From assembly GCF_009746585.1 (NCBI RefSeq), contig NZ_WRPO01000013.1:1-64000 (forward strand): 64,000 nucleotides of DNA, read 5' to 3'. Shown here in pieces: positions 15,462 through 24,384 of the stretch. Every line of letters begins with the position of its first letter. Within the stretch, counting starts at the first letter, position 1. Made by a program: the position numbers and the translations under genes. Under the pieces are notes generated by a model that was not told the origin of the DNA, searched no databases, and saw only the letters and a list, made by a program, of their open reading frames with translations. Source of the stretch: Novosphingobium aquimarinum. GTDB lineage: Bacteria > Pseudomonadota > Alphaproteobacteria > Sphingomonadales > Sphingomonadaceae.

Positions 15462-16742
15462 TCAGTCTCCCTCTTGCGGAACCCGTCGTCGTGCCATGGC
15501 CAGCAGCGCAGCGACGACGCATCCCGCGACGATCCCGAAGGTCAGGTCCTTGACCAGGGTCAGCCCAAAGGTCGCCAGGAGCACCAAGGCCGTGGGCCAG
15601 CTGCGGATCAGGCGCAGAAACTCCGCCTTCTCGGCCATGTTCCAGCACACCACCAGAAGGACGCCGGCGAGCGCGGAGAGCGGAACGTACCGTGCGAGCG
15701 GTGCCGCGACGAGCATGAAGAGCAGGACGAACAGCGCGTGCATCATGCCCGACAGCGGACTGATCGCGCCGGCCCGAATGTTGGTTGCTGTGCGTGCGAT
15801 CGTGCCGGTGACGCTGATCCCTCCGAACAAGGCGGACACGATATTGGCAAGCCCCTGCGCAACAAGCTCCATGTTGGAGCGATGCTTGCGCCCGGACATG
15901 CTGTCGGCGACCTTCGCTGACAGCAGACTTTCGACGCCGCCGAGCAGCGTAAACGACAGGGCCGACGGCAGCAGCTGGAGAACCAGCGCCCACGACAGCT
16001 GCGGCGCCTGCGGCGTCGGAAGCCCACGCGGGATCTCTCCGAAACGGCTGCCGATCGTCTCTGCCGGAAGCTGCAGCCAGGCGGCAGCTATCGAAGCCAG
16101 GACGACCGCGATCAGCATACCGGGCCAGTTCGGCCGGAACCGGCGCACCACGAAAATCAGCGCGGCGCATCCCAGGCCGAGCACCGCGGCCGCGGGCGTC
16201 ACCGTCGAAGCCGCGTTGCCCAGCCCCACCAGCTTGGGGATGAGGGGGCCAGGTTCCGCTCCGTCGAGATGAAGACCGAAGAGGTCCCGGATTTCTCCGG
16301 AGAAGATCGTCACCGCAATGCCGCAGGTGAAGCCCACCGTCACCGGATGGGGAATATGGCGGATCAATGAGCCCAGCCGCGAAAGTCCAATCAGCGTCAG
16401 CAGGGCCCCGGACAGCATCACGGTGACGAGGAGGCCGTTCAGACCGAATTTCGTCGTGGTCGCCGCGACCAGAACAATGAAAGCCCCGGCGGGACCCCCA
16501 ATCTGATAGCGGCTACCGCCCAAGGCCGAAACGAGGAATCCGCCGATGATCGCGGTATAGAGCCCTCGCTCGGGCGACACCCCCGAAGCCACGGCGATCG
16601 CCATCGACAGCGGCAGAGCGACGATCGCGACCGTCACGGCGGCCAGCACGTCCTTGCGAAACGACGAGAAGGAGTAGCCCTCGCTCAGGACCGTGAGCAG
16701 CTTCGGCCGGAAGAGATGCGATGTCGCCGTTCCGTCAGGCAT
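15462..16742 (-). CDS. SulP-family anion transporter without STAS domain
   Basis: 426 aa, inner-membrane protein with about ten to twelve hydrophobic segments. The SulP core is clear: an early VALPLSMAIAVASGVSPERG, then GGPAGAF, and a later SFTLLGGVESLLSAK with SGRKHRSNMELVAQG. SulP proteins move sulfate, bicarbonate or other anions. Most bacterial members have ~550 residues with a cytoplasmic STAS domain; this one stops at RRRVPQEGD after the last membrane span, so regulation through STAS is missing. It starts 2 nt after the XRE gene and is surely co-transcribed. The substrate cannot be told from the sequence. Confidence 0.85.
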   Translation of the reverse strand: MPDGTATSHLFRPKLLTVLSEGYSFSSFRKDVLAAVTVAIVALPLSMAIAVASGVSPERGLYTAIIGGFLVSALGGSRYQIGGPAGAFIVLVAATTTKFGLNGLLVTVMLSGALLTLIGLSRLGSLIRHIPHPVTVGFTCGIAVTIFSGEIRDLFGLHLDGAEPGPLIPKLVGLGNAASTVTPAAAVLGLGCAALIFVVRRFRPNWPGMLIAVVLASIAAAWLQLPAETIGSRFGEIPRGLPTPQAPQLSWALVLQLLPSALSFTLLGGVESLLSAKVADSMSGRKHRSNMELVAQGLANIVSALFGGISVTGTIARTATNIRAGAISPLSGMMHALFVLLFMLVAAPLARYVPLSALAGVLLVVCWNMAEKAEFLRLIRSWPTALVLLATFGLTLVKDLTFGIVAGCVVAALLAMARRRVPQEGD

Positions 16743-16744
16743 CG

Positions 16745-17053
16745 CTATGACGCCGACGCATTGTCCGGCGTGCGCCGCACGGGCTCGCGCAGGGTCGGGC
16801 TGGTGGGATCGCGCAGCCGGACGCCACGCCCGCCACTCGTGCTAACGCTGTTTTCCCGGATGAGTTCGATGCCCTCGCGTTCGAGCGCGTCGACCACCTT
16901 GGTCAAGGTGTCGACGACGCCCCGGACATAGCCATCGCTCGCCGCTTCCATCCGCTGGATCGTGGGAAGCGATACGCCGGCGCGCTCGGCGAGCGTGCGC
17001 TGGTCGATTCCGAGAAGCGCGCGCGCCGCGCGAAGCTGGGCCGGAGTGAGCAT
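16745..17053 (-). CDS. XRE-family transcriptional regulator
   Basis: 102 aa from ATG 17053. The helix-turn-helix is MLTPAQLRAARALLGIDQ, then RTLAERAGVSLPTIQRME (residues 1-36); the rest (VVDALEREGIELIREN) is the usual short dimer part and a basic tail. It likely represses its own operon with sulP. ATG 17053 is preferred over 17059 because related proteins begin MLTPAQ and because a promoter at 17061-17088 would start transcription almost exactly at 17053, giving a leaderless mRNA. Confidence 0.8.
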   Translation of the reverse strand: MLTPAQLRAARALLGIDQRTLAERAGVSLPTIQRMEAASDGYVRGVVDTLTKVVDALEREGIELIRENSVSTSGGRGVRLRDPTSPTLREPVRRTPDNASAS

Positions 17054-17058
17054 CGGCA

Positions 17059-17088
17059 TGATGTAAAATACATCAGAAATGACGTCAA
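17059..17088 (-). promoter_or_regulatory. Promoter and perfect operator of the xre-sulP operon
   Basis: On the minus strand, TTGACG (17083-17088) and TTACAT (17061-17066) are 16 bp apart. TGATGTA (17059-17065) and TACATCA (17069-17075) form a perfect 7-bp inverted repeat with a 3-bp centre that covers the -10 box, fitting repression by the XRE protein. Confidence 0.6.
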
Positions 17089-17232
17089 GGATCGCTTAAA
17101 AGCGTTGTAGAGTATCTATCATGCTATCCTAAACTTGCTTTCAGCGCCATCAAACTGCTAACGCTCAGGCACCCAAACCACCTTTTTAACCGCGCGCGCT
17201 CGACGCGACGCCCAGGTATTCGGAGAGTTTCG

Positions 17233-19053
17233 ATGTCGGACGCCCTTATCGCTGAAACGCTGGCCGCCCCGACTCGCCATCGTCGCCTCGCCGCCTGGGT
17301 GGACGAGATCGCCGCCCTTACCAAACCGGACCGGGTCCACTGGTGCGATGGCTCCGAGGCCGAGTGGGACGCGCTTACCGCGCAGCTCGTCGCCGCCGGA
17401 ACCCTGCGCCGCCTCGATCCCGCGAAGCGTCCCAACTCCTTCTGGGCCGCATCCGATCCACGCGACGTCGCGCGCGTCGAAAGCCGCACCTTCATCTGCG
17501 CCGAGGACGAGGCCGACGCCGGCCCTACCAACAATTGGCGCGCACCGCATGAGATGCGCGATACGCTCCACGGCCTATTCGACGGCTGCATGCGCGGACG
17601 CACCATGTATGTCGTGCCCTTCTCCATGGGGCCGATCGGCTCGCCCATCAGCGCGCTCGGCGTGGAGATCACCGACAGTACCTATGTGGTGCTCTCGATG
17701 CGCGTGATGACGAGGATGGGCGCACCGGCGCTGGCAGCCCTGGGCGATGACGGCGAATTCGTTCCCGCGGTCCACTCGGTCGGCGCTCCGCTGGCGCCCG
17801 GCCAGGCCGACGTCGCCTGGCCCTGCAACGAGACCAAATATATCGTCCATTTCCCTGAAACGCGCGAGATCTGGTCCTATGGATCGGGCTATGGCGGCAA
17901 CGCCCTGCTAGGCAAGAAATGCTATGCGCTGCGCATCGCCTCGGTCATGGCCCGCGACGACGGCTGGCTTGCTGAGCATATGCTGATCCTCAAGCTGACC
18001 TCGCCCGAAGGCGGCGTGCATTATGTCGCCGCCGCTTTTCCCTCGGCCTGCGGCAAGACCAACCTCGCCATGCTGCAGCCAACCATTCCAGGCTGGAAGG
18101 CCGAAACGATCGGCGACGACATCGCCTGGATGCGCTTTGGCGACGATGGCCGGCTCTATGCCATCAATCCCGAGGCCGGATTCTTCGGCGTCGCACCCGG
18201 GACGAGCGCAACGACCAACGCCAATGCCCTGGCCAGCCTCAACGCCAACACGATCTTCACCAACACCGCGCTCACCGCCGACGGTGATGTCTGGTGGGAG
18301 GGCCTGACGAAGGAGCCGCCCGACGGGCTTACGGACTGGCGCGGCCAGGCCTGGTCTCCCGATCTCGGGACGCCGGCCGCCCATCCCAACGCGCGCTTCG
18401 CCTGTCCCGCCGGCCAGTGCCCGGCCATCGCACCCGAATGGGAGCATCCCAAGGGCGTCCCGATCTCGGCGATCCTGTTCGGCGGCCGGCGCGCGACGAC
18501 CGCTCCGCTCGTCACCGAGGCCTTCGACTGGCAGCACGGTGTGTTCCTGGCCTCGAATGTCGCCTCCGAAGGTACGGCTGCGGCCGAGACCAAGATCGGG
18601 GATGTCCGCCGCGACCCCTTCGCGATGCTGCCCTTCTGCGGCTACAATATGGGCGACTACTTCGCGCATTGGCTCAAGCTGGGAGCAGAAGCAGCGGATC
18701 CAGCCAAGCTGCCACGCATCTTCTACGTCAACTGGTTCCGCAAGGATGCCCATGGCCGCTTTCTCTGGCCCGGCTTCGGCGACAACGCCCGCGTCCTCAA
18801 ATGGATCGCGGACCGGCTCGACGGGTGCGTCGAGGCGGAAGACAAGGCCATCGGCCGCCTTCCCAATAGGCACGACCTCGATCTGCAGGGGCTCGATCTG
18901 TCGGATGACGCGGTCACCGCCTTGCTCGCCGTCGATGACGATGAATGGCGCGCCGAGGCCGAGCGCATCCGCCGTGACTATGCGCGCTTCGGCGACCGCC
19001 TGCCCGCCGCCTTGACCGCCGAACTCGGCGCGCTCGAAGCCCGTCTGGCGTGA
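17233..19053 (+). CDS. pckG: Phosphoenolpyruvate carboxykinase (GTP)
   Basis: 606 aa, full length. It converts oxaloacetate and GTP to PEP, GDP and CO2 (gluconeogenesis, cytosol). Visible signatures are [13 protein letters not shown] (PEP/substrate loop, residues 218-230), the P-loop PSACGKTN with reactive Cys273 (270-277) and the kinase-2 motif GDDIAW (294-299), in the GTP-dependent family's order; the ATP-type enzyme is unrelated in sequence here. The gene stands alone, divergent from xre-sulP, and 15 nt before a PhnA-like gene. A chromosomal-type metabolic gene on a mobile backbone suggests it is cargo. Confidence 0.95.
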   Translation: MSDALIAETLAAPTRHRRLAAWVDEIAALTKPDRVHWCDGSEAEWDALTAQLVAAGTLRRLDPAKRPNSFWAASDPRDVARVESRTFICAEDEADAGPTNNWRAPHEMRDTLHGLFDGCMRGRTMYVVPFSMGPIGSPISALGVEITDSTYVVLSMRVMTRMGAPALAALGDDGEFVPAVHSVGAPLAPGQADVAWPCNETKYIVHFPETREIWSYGSGYGGNALLGKKCYALRIASVMARDDGWLAEHMLILKLTSPEGGVHYVAAAFPSACGKTNLAMLQPTIPGWKAETIGDDIAWMRFGDDGRLYAINPEAGFFGVAPGTSATTNANALASLNANTIFTNTALTADGDVWWEGLTKEPPDGLTDWRGQAWSPDLGTPAAHPNARFACPAGQCPAIAPEWEHPKGVPISAILFGGRRATTAPLVTEAFDWQHGVFLASNVASEGTAAAETKIGDVRRDPFAMLPFCGYNMGDYFAHWLKLGAEAADPAKLPRIFYVNWFRKDAHGRFLWPGFGDNARVLKWIADRLDGCVEAEDKAIGRLPNRHDLDLQGLDLSDDAVTALLAVDDDEWRAEAERIRRDYARFGDRLPAALTAELGALEARLA

Positions 19054-19068
19054 AGGGCGCCATCGATC

Positions 19069-19377
19069 GTGACCGACGCAAACGACGACTATGTCTATGA
19101 CGAAGCCTCTGGCGACTGGATCACCGCTGCCGAAGCAGCCGTGAATGCCCGGACCGCCGAGACGATCGAGGTCCGCGATGCCGTTGGCAACGTCCTCGCC
19201 GATGGCGACAGCATCATCACGATCAAGGACCTCAAAGTGAAGGGGGCGGGGCAGACCCTGCGCAAGGGTACCGTGATCAAGGCGATAAGGCTGACCGGCG
19301 ACGCTCAGGAAATCGACTGCCGCTACGAAGGCATCAAGGGCTTGGTCCTGCGCGCGGAATTCGTCCGCAAGCACTGA
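19069..19377 (+). CDS. PhnA-like protein lacking the N-terminal zinc ribbon
   Basis: 102 aa with a GTG start. The C-terminal domain matches PhnA/YjdM: VRDAVGNVLADGDS, then KDLKVKGAGQTLRKGT and the end LRAEFVRKH. E. coli PhnA begins with a four-Cys zinc ribbon; here this part is replaced by YVYDEASGDWI with no cysteines. Despite the old name (alkylphosphonate uptake) the function of this family is not settled. It starts 15 nt after pckG. Confidence 0.8.
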   Translation: MTDANDDYVYDEASGDWITAAEAAVNARTAETIEVRDAVGNVLADGDSIITIKDLKVKGAGQTLRKGTVIKAIRLTGDAQEIDCRYEGIKGLVLRAEFVRKH

Positions 19378-19985
19378 CATGGCTGGCGAGGCTTCGCCGA
19401 CCGCTCCAAGGACGAAGCAGGCCGGTGCCCCGCGGCCCGATGGTCATGGAGCCTGACCGAGTTGCGTGGACGGCGTCAGAACCTGCGCCCATCGCCGTCC
19501 ACGCGGCCGGTGATCATGCCCGACCACTTGGCGCCGCGCCCTTCTCGTGTCTGGCGCTAGCCGAGCGCCGCCCGGCATGACCTGACGGCGTAACGCCGCC
19601 GTGGAAGGCGCGCCGATGTCAAGCTGCGACGCAGGCCGTCCCCGACCATTTGGGCACCGATGAATGTCTGACGCGCGCTGCAGTCGTGCTGCCGGCGTGT
19701 CTCGCCGTGGCGGGTCCGTGTGAAGACCGTCCATGCCGCGCGCCTTGCCGATATCACCGCGGGGCCATCCGCTTGTCTGGATGAACGCTACGCCCGTGCG
19801 GGATCCCCGCAACCCGCCATTTTCCGACCGTGTTGAGGCCTGACGGCCTCTGCCCGCACCACTCGAAAAATGGGGGTTTCCCCGCGCTGAAGCGCAGGTG
19901 CGGTGCCCCCTCGATCACGGGCCTTCGCGATTGTTCATCCCAGCGGGATCGGCCCGCTGGCGTGAAACGCGAAAGGCATCAGGCC
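19378..19985. other. 608-bp intergenic region with hairpins
   Basis: No credible gene. It holds a terminator-like inverted repeat CGTGGACGGCG/CGCCGTCCACG (19465-19475, 19493-19503), the first member of the repeated stem-loop family (19817-19873), and a hairpin CCAGCGGG/CCCGCTGG (19940-19947, 19953-19960) 26 nt before the ssb start. The region should contain the ssb promoter, which I could not place. Confidence 0.5.
19817..19873. repeat. Intergenic stem-loop family, member A
   Basis: CCATTTTCCGA (19817-19827) pairs with TCGAAAAATGG (19863-19873), 10 of 11 positions, with a GC-rich loop. It is flanked by C-runs, as in members B-D, and lies 113 bp before the ssb start. Confidence 0.5.
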
Positions 19986-20315
19986 ATGAACAAGGTTTTT
20001 CTCTCGGGCCGCATCACCTCGGACATCACCCGCTTCGGCACGGACAGCAAGGGCGGCGTCAGCTTCAGCCTCGTCACCTCGAAGCCGGTGATCAAGGACG
20101 GCCAGGTCCAGAAGGACGACAACGGCTACACCGAAACCTACGACGAGTTCCATCAGGTCAAGGCCTTCAACGGCCTCGGCAAGTCGGTCGCCAACAACAA
20201 GAAGAAGGGCGACAAGCTCCTGGTGGTCGGCGAGATCCGCTACAGCCGCAACGAGCGCGACGGGCGCACCTACTACAACACCGACATCGTCGCCGAGGAA
20301 ATCGAGTTCCTCTGA
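19986..20315 (+). CDS. ssb: Single-stranded DNA-binding protein (plasmid type)
   Basis: 109 aa. OB-fold pattern: MNKVFLSGRITSDITRFGTD at the N-terminus, VSFSLVTSKPV, and the closing VVGEIRYSRNERDGRTYYNT. Chromosomal SSB has ~160-180 residues ending in an acidic DDDIPF tail that recruits repair proteins; this one ends EEIEFL right after the OB fold, so that docking tail is absent. It probably coats single strands during plasmid transfer or replication. It heads a run with the genes at 20374 and 20736, closed by the terminator at 21430. Confidence 0.88.
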   Translation: MNKVFLSGRITSDITRFGTDSKGGVSFSLVTSKPVIKDGQVQKDDNGYTETYDEFHQVKAFNGLGKSVANNKKKGDKLLVVGEIRYSRNERDGRTYYNTDIVAEEIEFL

Positions 20316-20373
20316 CCGTCTCCCGGGCGGTCGCTCGCGGCCGCCCTCCACCTTCCTTCAGATGGAGAGCAAG

Positions 20374-20703
20374 ATGTTCACTCTCACCAGCTTCGACGAC
20401 ATCGCCGGAATCGCCCAGGGCGTCGAGATCACCAACCCCAACATGGTCGAGCGCATCCGCCGCGCGGCAGACAGCCTTAACCGCCACGAGATCGCCGCGC
20501 ACCTCGGCCAGGCGATCACCGAGGCGACCGACGCCGCGCATGTCCGCGACTTCGAGGAAGTGCAGTTCGGCGAGGCGAGCGCCGATGCGATCGTCGATTG
20601 CGAATATTACGAAGATCTCGCCGCAGCCTGGTCGCTGATCGCCAGCGAGCATCAGCTGACCATTCCCCATTCCATCTTCGCGCACGACGGGTCGGTCCAC
20701 TGA
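20374..20703 (+). CDS. Hypothetical plasmid protein
   Basis: 109 aa, acidic, helical, no recognised family (FTLTSFDDIAGIAQGVEI at the start). GGAG at 20364-20367 lies 6 nt before ATG 20374 and inside the frame of the ATG at 20362, so the inner start is preferred. Between ssb and ssb-run terminator, likely co-transcribed. Confidence 0.5.
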   Translation: MFTLTSFDDIAGIAQGVEITNPNMVERIRRAADSLNRHEIAAHLGQAITEATDAAHVRDFEEVQFGEASADAIVDCEYYEDLAAAWSLIASEHQLTIPHSIFAHDGSVH

Positions 20704-20735
20704 CCCGTCACACGCCTTTCGAACGGAGTACCGTC

Positions 20736-21338
20736 ATGATCAAACCTGCCCCTTCGAACACCGCCGCCGCCCATTGCTACGGCATCGTCCTTCACCATCG
20801 GCTCGCCTGGTGGCTGGTCGAATTTCCCGAACTCGACGCGGCGCCGACCGCCGCGCGCAAGCTTTCGGGCAAGCTCACGCCGGGCATGGCCGACTGGCTC
20901 CGCTCCGAGACCGGCGATGCCGGTCTCGCGGCCGACGTCGCTGCGCTCCATCCCCAGAGCCGGTGCTGGTCCGGCGAATTCTCCTACCTCCCCGCGGCCG
21001 GCGCCGCCGACCAGATCGACATCGATGCCCATCCCTGGGGCAGCGAAGCCGGTGAACTCGAGACCCGGCTCGCGCGCACGATGATCGATGCGACACTGCA
21101 TCCGGTTCCCGCGGGCTTCATCTCAGTCTTCACGGGCCTACCGCCGGAGAACCAGCCCGTGCTCGCGATCAGGTTGAGCGGCTACACCTGTTCGACCTTC
21201 GAACTGCTCACCGCCCGGCATATGCCGACCTATCGGCCGCGGTCGCCCTGGCGCGACATCTCGGCCGATGCGGTCAGCGATAGCGGCAGCGACATCATCG
21301 GCTGGCAGCCGGCGGCCGACTGGATCAGGCCTATCTGA
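20736..21338 (+). CDS. Hypothetical plasmid protein
   Basis: 200 aa, no domain recognised. The N-terminal half has Trp-rich helices (LAWWLVEFPELD), the middle a WSGEFSYLP motif. ACGGAG precedes ATG 20736 at 8 nt. Last gene of the ssb run. Confidence 0.5.
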   Translation: MIKPAPSNTAAAHCYGIVLHHRLAWWLVEFPELDAAPTAARKLSGKLTPGMADWLRSETGDAGLAADVAALHPQSRCWSGEFSYLPAAGAADQIDIDAHPWGSEAGELETRLARTMIDATLHPVPAGFISVFTGLPPENQPVLAIRLSGYTCSTFELLTARHMPTYRPRSPWRDISADAVSDSGSDIIGWQPAADWIRPI

Positions 21339-21429
21339 TCCGTGCGGCGAAGCCGGCGAGTGTCGTTGGCTTCGCCCTGCCTTTCGCTCGAGCCTGACTA
21401 TCATCTGCCCGCGCGAGCGCACAGCCGGG

Positions 21430-21453
21430 CGCCACCACCGCTGGTGGCGTTTT
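21430..21453 (+). terminator. Rho-independent terminator of the ssb run
   Basis: CGCCACCA (21430-21437) and TGGTGGCG (21442-21449) form a perfect 8-bp stem with a 4-nt loop, followed by TTTT. Confidence 0.75.
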
Positions 21454-22048
21454 CCACTTGCCGTGCCCACCTCCCGGTGAAATCCGGACGCCGGCGGCTC
21501 CTGTCGTGACCCGGCTCTCATGCGTGCCGCAGGTTGTGCCGCGCCTTGTGCCGCGTGAGGTTCATCGCCCTGCCGCGAGCCGCGTTCACTGCGCCCGGGC
21601 CCTATCGCTCAGCCCCGTTCGGACATGCGGGCGCGAGCGTGTCAGCCGGCGATCGAACTGCCTCGCAGCCAGCTCCTCAATCCAGGTGATCGATACCGTG
21701 ACGCCCCAGGACGTCAGGCACCGGGGAGGTTTGCGGTGACCATCCAGTGCCGGGCGGGCCGGCGAGGTTTTGCCCGGACAAGAAGAAGAGAAGAGGGTTT
21801 CGGCGCATCCCGCCCAACGCTTCGCGCCGGGCGGGACCGGGGCTCTATTCGCTAAGCCGCCGCCCGCGCGTACCGCACGTGCCCCGGCCAAGCTCACGGA
21901 GCCAGGCCTTCGGCCCGTCTCCGCCCATTCGGGTGACGAACCCGCTTGCGGGATTCCCCCGGTGAGGTTTGAAATCCCTATTCCTCTCTTGTGTCTGCCT
22001 AGTTTGGCATGCGGGGTTGGCAGTCCGTCGAGGATGAGCGGTCCCCCC

Positions 22049-22090
22049 AATTTTTTCGTGCGGCCGCTGCCGCGCCCACCCGAAAAAAAT
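22049..22090. repeat. Intergenic stem-loop family, member B
   Basis: AATTTTTTCG (22049-22058) pairs with CGAAAAAAAT (22081-22090), 9 of 10. The upstream flank GTCGAGGATGAGCGGTCCCC is almost identical to that of member C. It lies ~150 bp before the DUF2493 gene. Confidence 0.6.
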
Positions 22091-22194
22091 CGGTTCCCCC
22101 GCTCCCCGCTGGTGCGGCGTCAACCGGGGTCCGGCCGCGGCCGGCTTCCCGGTTAACGTCCCCGACCTCCCTGACCGCCGCATGTCCTGAACAA

Positions 22195-22236
22195 GGCCTC
22201 ATCGCGTGGATGAGACATCCAAAAGCCACGGAGGCC
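22195..22236 (+). promoter_or_regulatory. Possible Shine-Dalgarno-sequestering stem
   Basis: GGCCTC (22195-22200) complements GAGGCC (22231-22236), which is the ribosome binding site of the gene at 22240. A competing small hairpin GGATG/CATCC lies between (22208-22220). Short stem, so tentative. Confidence 0.35.
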
Positions 22237-22239
22237 AAC

Positions 22240-23319
22240 ATGTCCAAGTCCTTCTCGAACTTCGCCGATTTCGCCAGCTTCATCGCCAGCGAGACGGGAA
22301 CCGACCAGCGTAGCCCGCTCTACGAAGCCGCCTTCATCGAGCATGACGAGCGCGCCAAGCTTTCGCCTGTCGACGAGAGCGAGCAACTGGAAATGCCCGA
22401 TCCGGAACAGAGCCGAGCCGCCGTCGAAATGGTGATGGCGACGCTCTTCGATGTGTTCCGCGACACCCGCCTCGAACCCTTCGCGAGCGATCTCGCCTGG
22501 GGCTTCGTCAACAGCTTCCATGTGGTGGCGAAGCGCATCAGCGACCGCGAGGACGATGCGGCCAAGGAGCTTGGCGAACTCGCGCGCAGCTTCGATCCCA
22601 GCGAAATCTACGCATCGCAGATCGAGGAGGCGCAGCTGCTCTGCCAGACGCTGCAGGGGTGCCGGGATGCCATGGAATGCATGCGCGACCACGCCGCCGA
22701 CGTCTACCGGGTCGAGACCGGACGGCCCTATTCGCCGACGCGCGGCAGCCGGGTCTCGAAGGGCGTCACCGCCTCGATGATCGACGCCCGAGACTATCTC
22801 GCCGCCCGGATGCGGGAACGCCGTGAGCAGTTCGCTCCGGAAGGTCCGGTCGTTGCCTTCTCGGGCGGTCAGGTCTGGGAGGATCATGACATGCTCTGGA
22901 AGGGTCTGGACTCGATCCTGGCCCGCATCCCGGAGATGATCCTCGCCACGACAGCACAGACCAAGGGCTGCGATGCCATCGCGCAGGCATGGGCAGCAGC
23001 ACGCGGCGTGAAGGTCATCATGTTCCGCCTCGACCGCCGGCTGGGGGCCAAGGCCGCCTTCGTCCGCAACGATCGGCTGCTCGCCCTCAAGCCGGTCGAA
23101 GCTGTCGTCTGCGAAGGCTCCGGCATCCAGATGAACCTCGCCCAGAAGCTGCGGCAGGCAGGCGTTCCCCTCCACATCGTGAAGCTCGAACCGTCAGCCA
23201 AGCCGCAGCCCGCCCAGCCCACCGGCAGAACCGCAAAGTCGCGGGACGAATTCGATCCCTGGACCCAGGACGACTATTACGCCGCCATGGTGAACGGCGG
23301 TGGTCGCCGTCGTCGGTGA
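22240..23319 (+). CDS. DUF2493 (SLOG-superfamily) protein
   Basis: 359 aa. The C-terminal third (residues ~205-320) has the DUF2493 pattern: a GPVVAFSGG strand, WKGLDSILARIP, an AWAAARGV helix and FVRNDRLLALKP. DUF2493 is a Rossmann-like SLOG domain related to DprA and nucleotide sensors; its plasmid role is unknown. The N-terminal 200 residues are helical and acidic. Related genes with the same layout are frequent on sphingomonad plasmids. ATG 22240 follows GGAGGCC; the long open frame upstream to 22009 is intergenic repeat sequence. Ends in a strong terminator. Confidence 0.75.
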   Translation: MSKSFSNFADFASFIASETGTDQRSPLYEAAFIEHDERAKLSPVDESEQLEMPDPEQSRAAVEMVMATLFDVFRDTRLEPFASDLAWGFVNSFHVVAKRISDREDDAAKELGELARSFDPSEIYASQIEEAQLLCQTLQGCRDAMECMRDHAADVYRVETGRPYSPTRGSRVSKGVTASMIDARDYLAARMRERREQFAPEGPVVAFSGGQVWEDHDMLWKGLDSILARIPEMILATTAQTKGCDAIAQAWAAARGVKVIMFRLDRRLGAKAAFVRNDRLLALKPVEAVVCEGSGIQMNLAQKLRQAGVPLHIVKLEPSAKPQPAQPTGRTAKSRDEFDPWTQDDYYAAMVNGGGRRRR

Positions 23320-23328
23320 CGCGTCCGG

Positions 23329-23367
23329 GAGAGGCTCCGGCAATCGCCGGGGCCTCTCCTGCTTTTT
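23329..23367 (+). terminator. Rho-independent terminator after the DUF2493 gene
   Basis: GAGAGGC-T-CCGGC (23329-23341) pairs with GCCGG-G-GCCTCTC (23346-23358) with a single internal mismatch and an AATC loop, followed by TTTTT at 23363-23367. Confidence 0.85.
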
Positions 23368-23381
23368 CGCTGCGAGGATGC

Positions 23382-23412
23382 GGTGCGCGGGGGCATCGAA
23401 CCCCCGCGCACC
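23382..23412 (-). repeat. tRNA T-arm-like hairpin, copy 1
   Basis: Perfect 12-bp stem GGTGCGCGGGGG/CCCCCGCGCACC around the 7-nt loop CATCGAA. On the minus strand the loop is TTCGATG closed by G-C, which keeps the T-loop invariants of tRNA (G53, T54, T55, C56, R57, A58, C61), and the 12-bp stem equals an acceptor arm stacked on a T arm. Lies 14 nt after the terminator T-run. A second copy is at 26391-26425. Confidence 0.6.
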
Positions 23413-23505
23413 GCCGGGCGCTGGCGCGCGCCGCACGGACAATACCCGAAAGGGCCAAGGAAAGAGGGGAGAGGCGAGGCGCTTTCAGCCGAGGAGACCA
23501 AGCCC

Positions 23506-24072
23506 GTGTCCATCCTGTTCCGCATCACCGAGCCGGCCGACGATACAGCCTCGCCCAGCGCCATCATCACAGCCCGCAAGCTTGCGGCTTTCCGCCGGTT
23601 CCTCCGTTCCGAAGGAGATCGTATCGGCATCGCGCTGCTCGAACCCGACGAATATCTTGGCGACAGCTTCGAGGCGCGCGTCTGTCCACTCGCGCTCGCC
23701 GCGATCACGGGCATTTTCGACCACGAGGCCACTGTCATCGCAGTCGTCGAGGAGGCCCAGTTCAGAGGCAAGCGCATCGCGATCCATCACTGCCCGAGCA
23801 GCGCCGAGATCATCCTGCGCGTCGCCCTCACGTCCGATCAGGGCGTCGAACTCGATCTCGCCTACGGCAATGCCTACGCGCTGCTCGAAGCGCTCGCGAT
23901 CGAGCCTGACAGCGTCGGTGACATCCCCATCGATCTCCTACGCGCCCGGCTGTCCGATCCGGCCACGCCGAGCCGCGCGGCGCTGCGCGGTGTCGGTCAT
24001 TACCTGCCCCGACTAGAGCGTCTCGTCGCGAGCGCGCAGGAGCGCGAGGCTGCCCGCTTCGCATGGGCCTGA
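23506..24072 (+). CDS. Hypothetical plasmid protein
   Basis: 188 aa with a GTG start at 23506, chosen because GAGGAG (23491-23496) lies 9 nt before it. The protein is an alpha/beta mixture (ATVIAVVEEAQF, then RIAIHHCPSSAEIILRVAL) with no recognised family. It follows the terminator and T-arm-like hairpin and is convergent with the small minus-strand gene at 24079. Confidence 0.5.
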   Translation: MSILFRITEPADDTASPSAIITARKLAAFRRFLRSEGDRIGIALLEPDEYLGDSFEARVCPLALAAITGIFDHEATVIAVVEEAQFRGKRIAIHHCPSSAEIILRVALTSDQGVELDLAYGNAYALLEALAIEPDSVGDIPIDLLRARLSDPATPSRAALRGVGHYLPRLERLVASAQEREAARFAWA

Positions 24073-24078
24073 CATGCG

Positions 24079-24339
24079 TTAGTCCCGGCAATTCTTCTCC
24101 GGCGGGATCCTGTCGGTCCTTCGACGCATGAGGCTGTCGATCGCCGCCTGTAAATGACAGGTCGCCATCTGCTCGCCAGCTTGCTCGAGCGCCGCCATCG
24201 CCTCACGCATCAGCACGACTGCGAGGGCCCGGCGGACGTTTGAATCGATTCCCTGCGGATCATATATGTCGATTGATTCCGGCGTGCGCGGTGCGGCTTT
24301 CGCGCGGCGGGGAACAATCTCTCGTCCCGAATTGGTCAT
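24079..24339 (-). CDS. Small hypothetical protein
   Basis: 86 aa from ATG 24339, which has GGGGAG 6-7 nt upstream. The C-terminal half is a helix (ALAVVLMREAMAALEQAG, then CHLQAAIDSLMRRR). I recall similar small genes on other sphingomonad plasmids but no function. It is convergent with the gene ending at 24072. Confidence 0.45.
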   Translation of the reverse strand: MTNSGREIVPRRAKAAPRTPESIDIYDPQGIDSNVRRALAVVLMREAMAALEQAGEQMATCHLQAAIDSLMRRRTDRIPPEKNCRD

Positions 24340-24384
24340 CCCCAGGCTCCCCGCAATGCGCAAAGGTCGAACCCTTGCTCAAAA

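Larger units (their letters stand above)
21339..22239. other. 901-bp intergenic region
   Basis: No gene that I can support; the open frames here have poor starts and unlikely protein composition. Contents: the ssb-run terminator (21430-21453), an AT-richer stretch around 21975-22010 that could be a promoter, stem-loop family member B (22049-22090) and a leader in which GGCCTC (22195-22200) can pair with GAGGCC (22231-22236). Confidence 0.5.

Noticed and set aside
17908..19380. 490-aa minus-strand open frame opposite pckG
   Set aside because: pckG is unmistakable on the plus strand; the antisense frame shows no domain.
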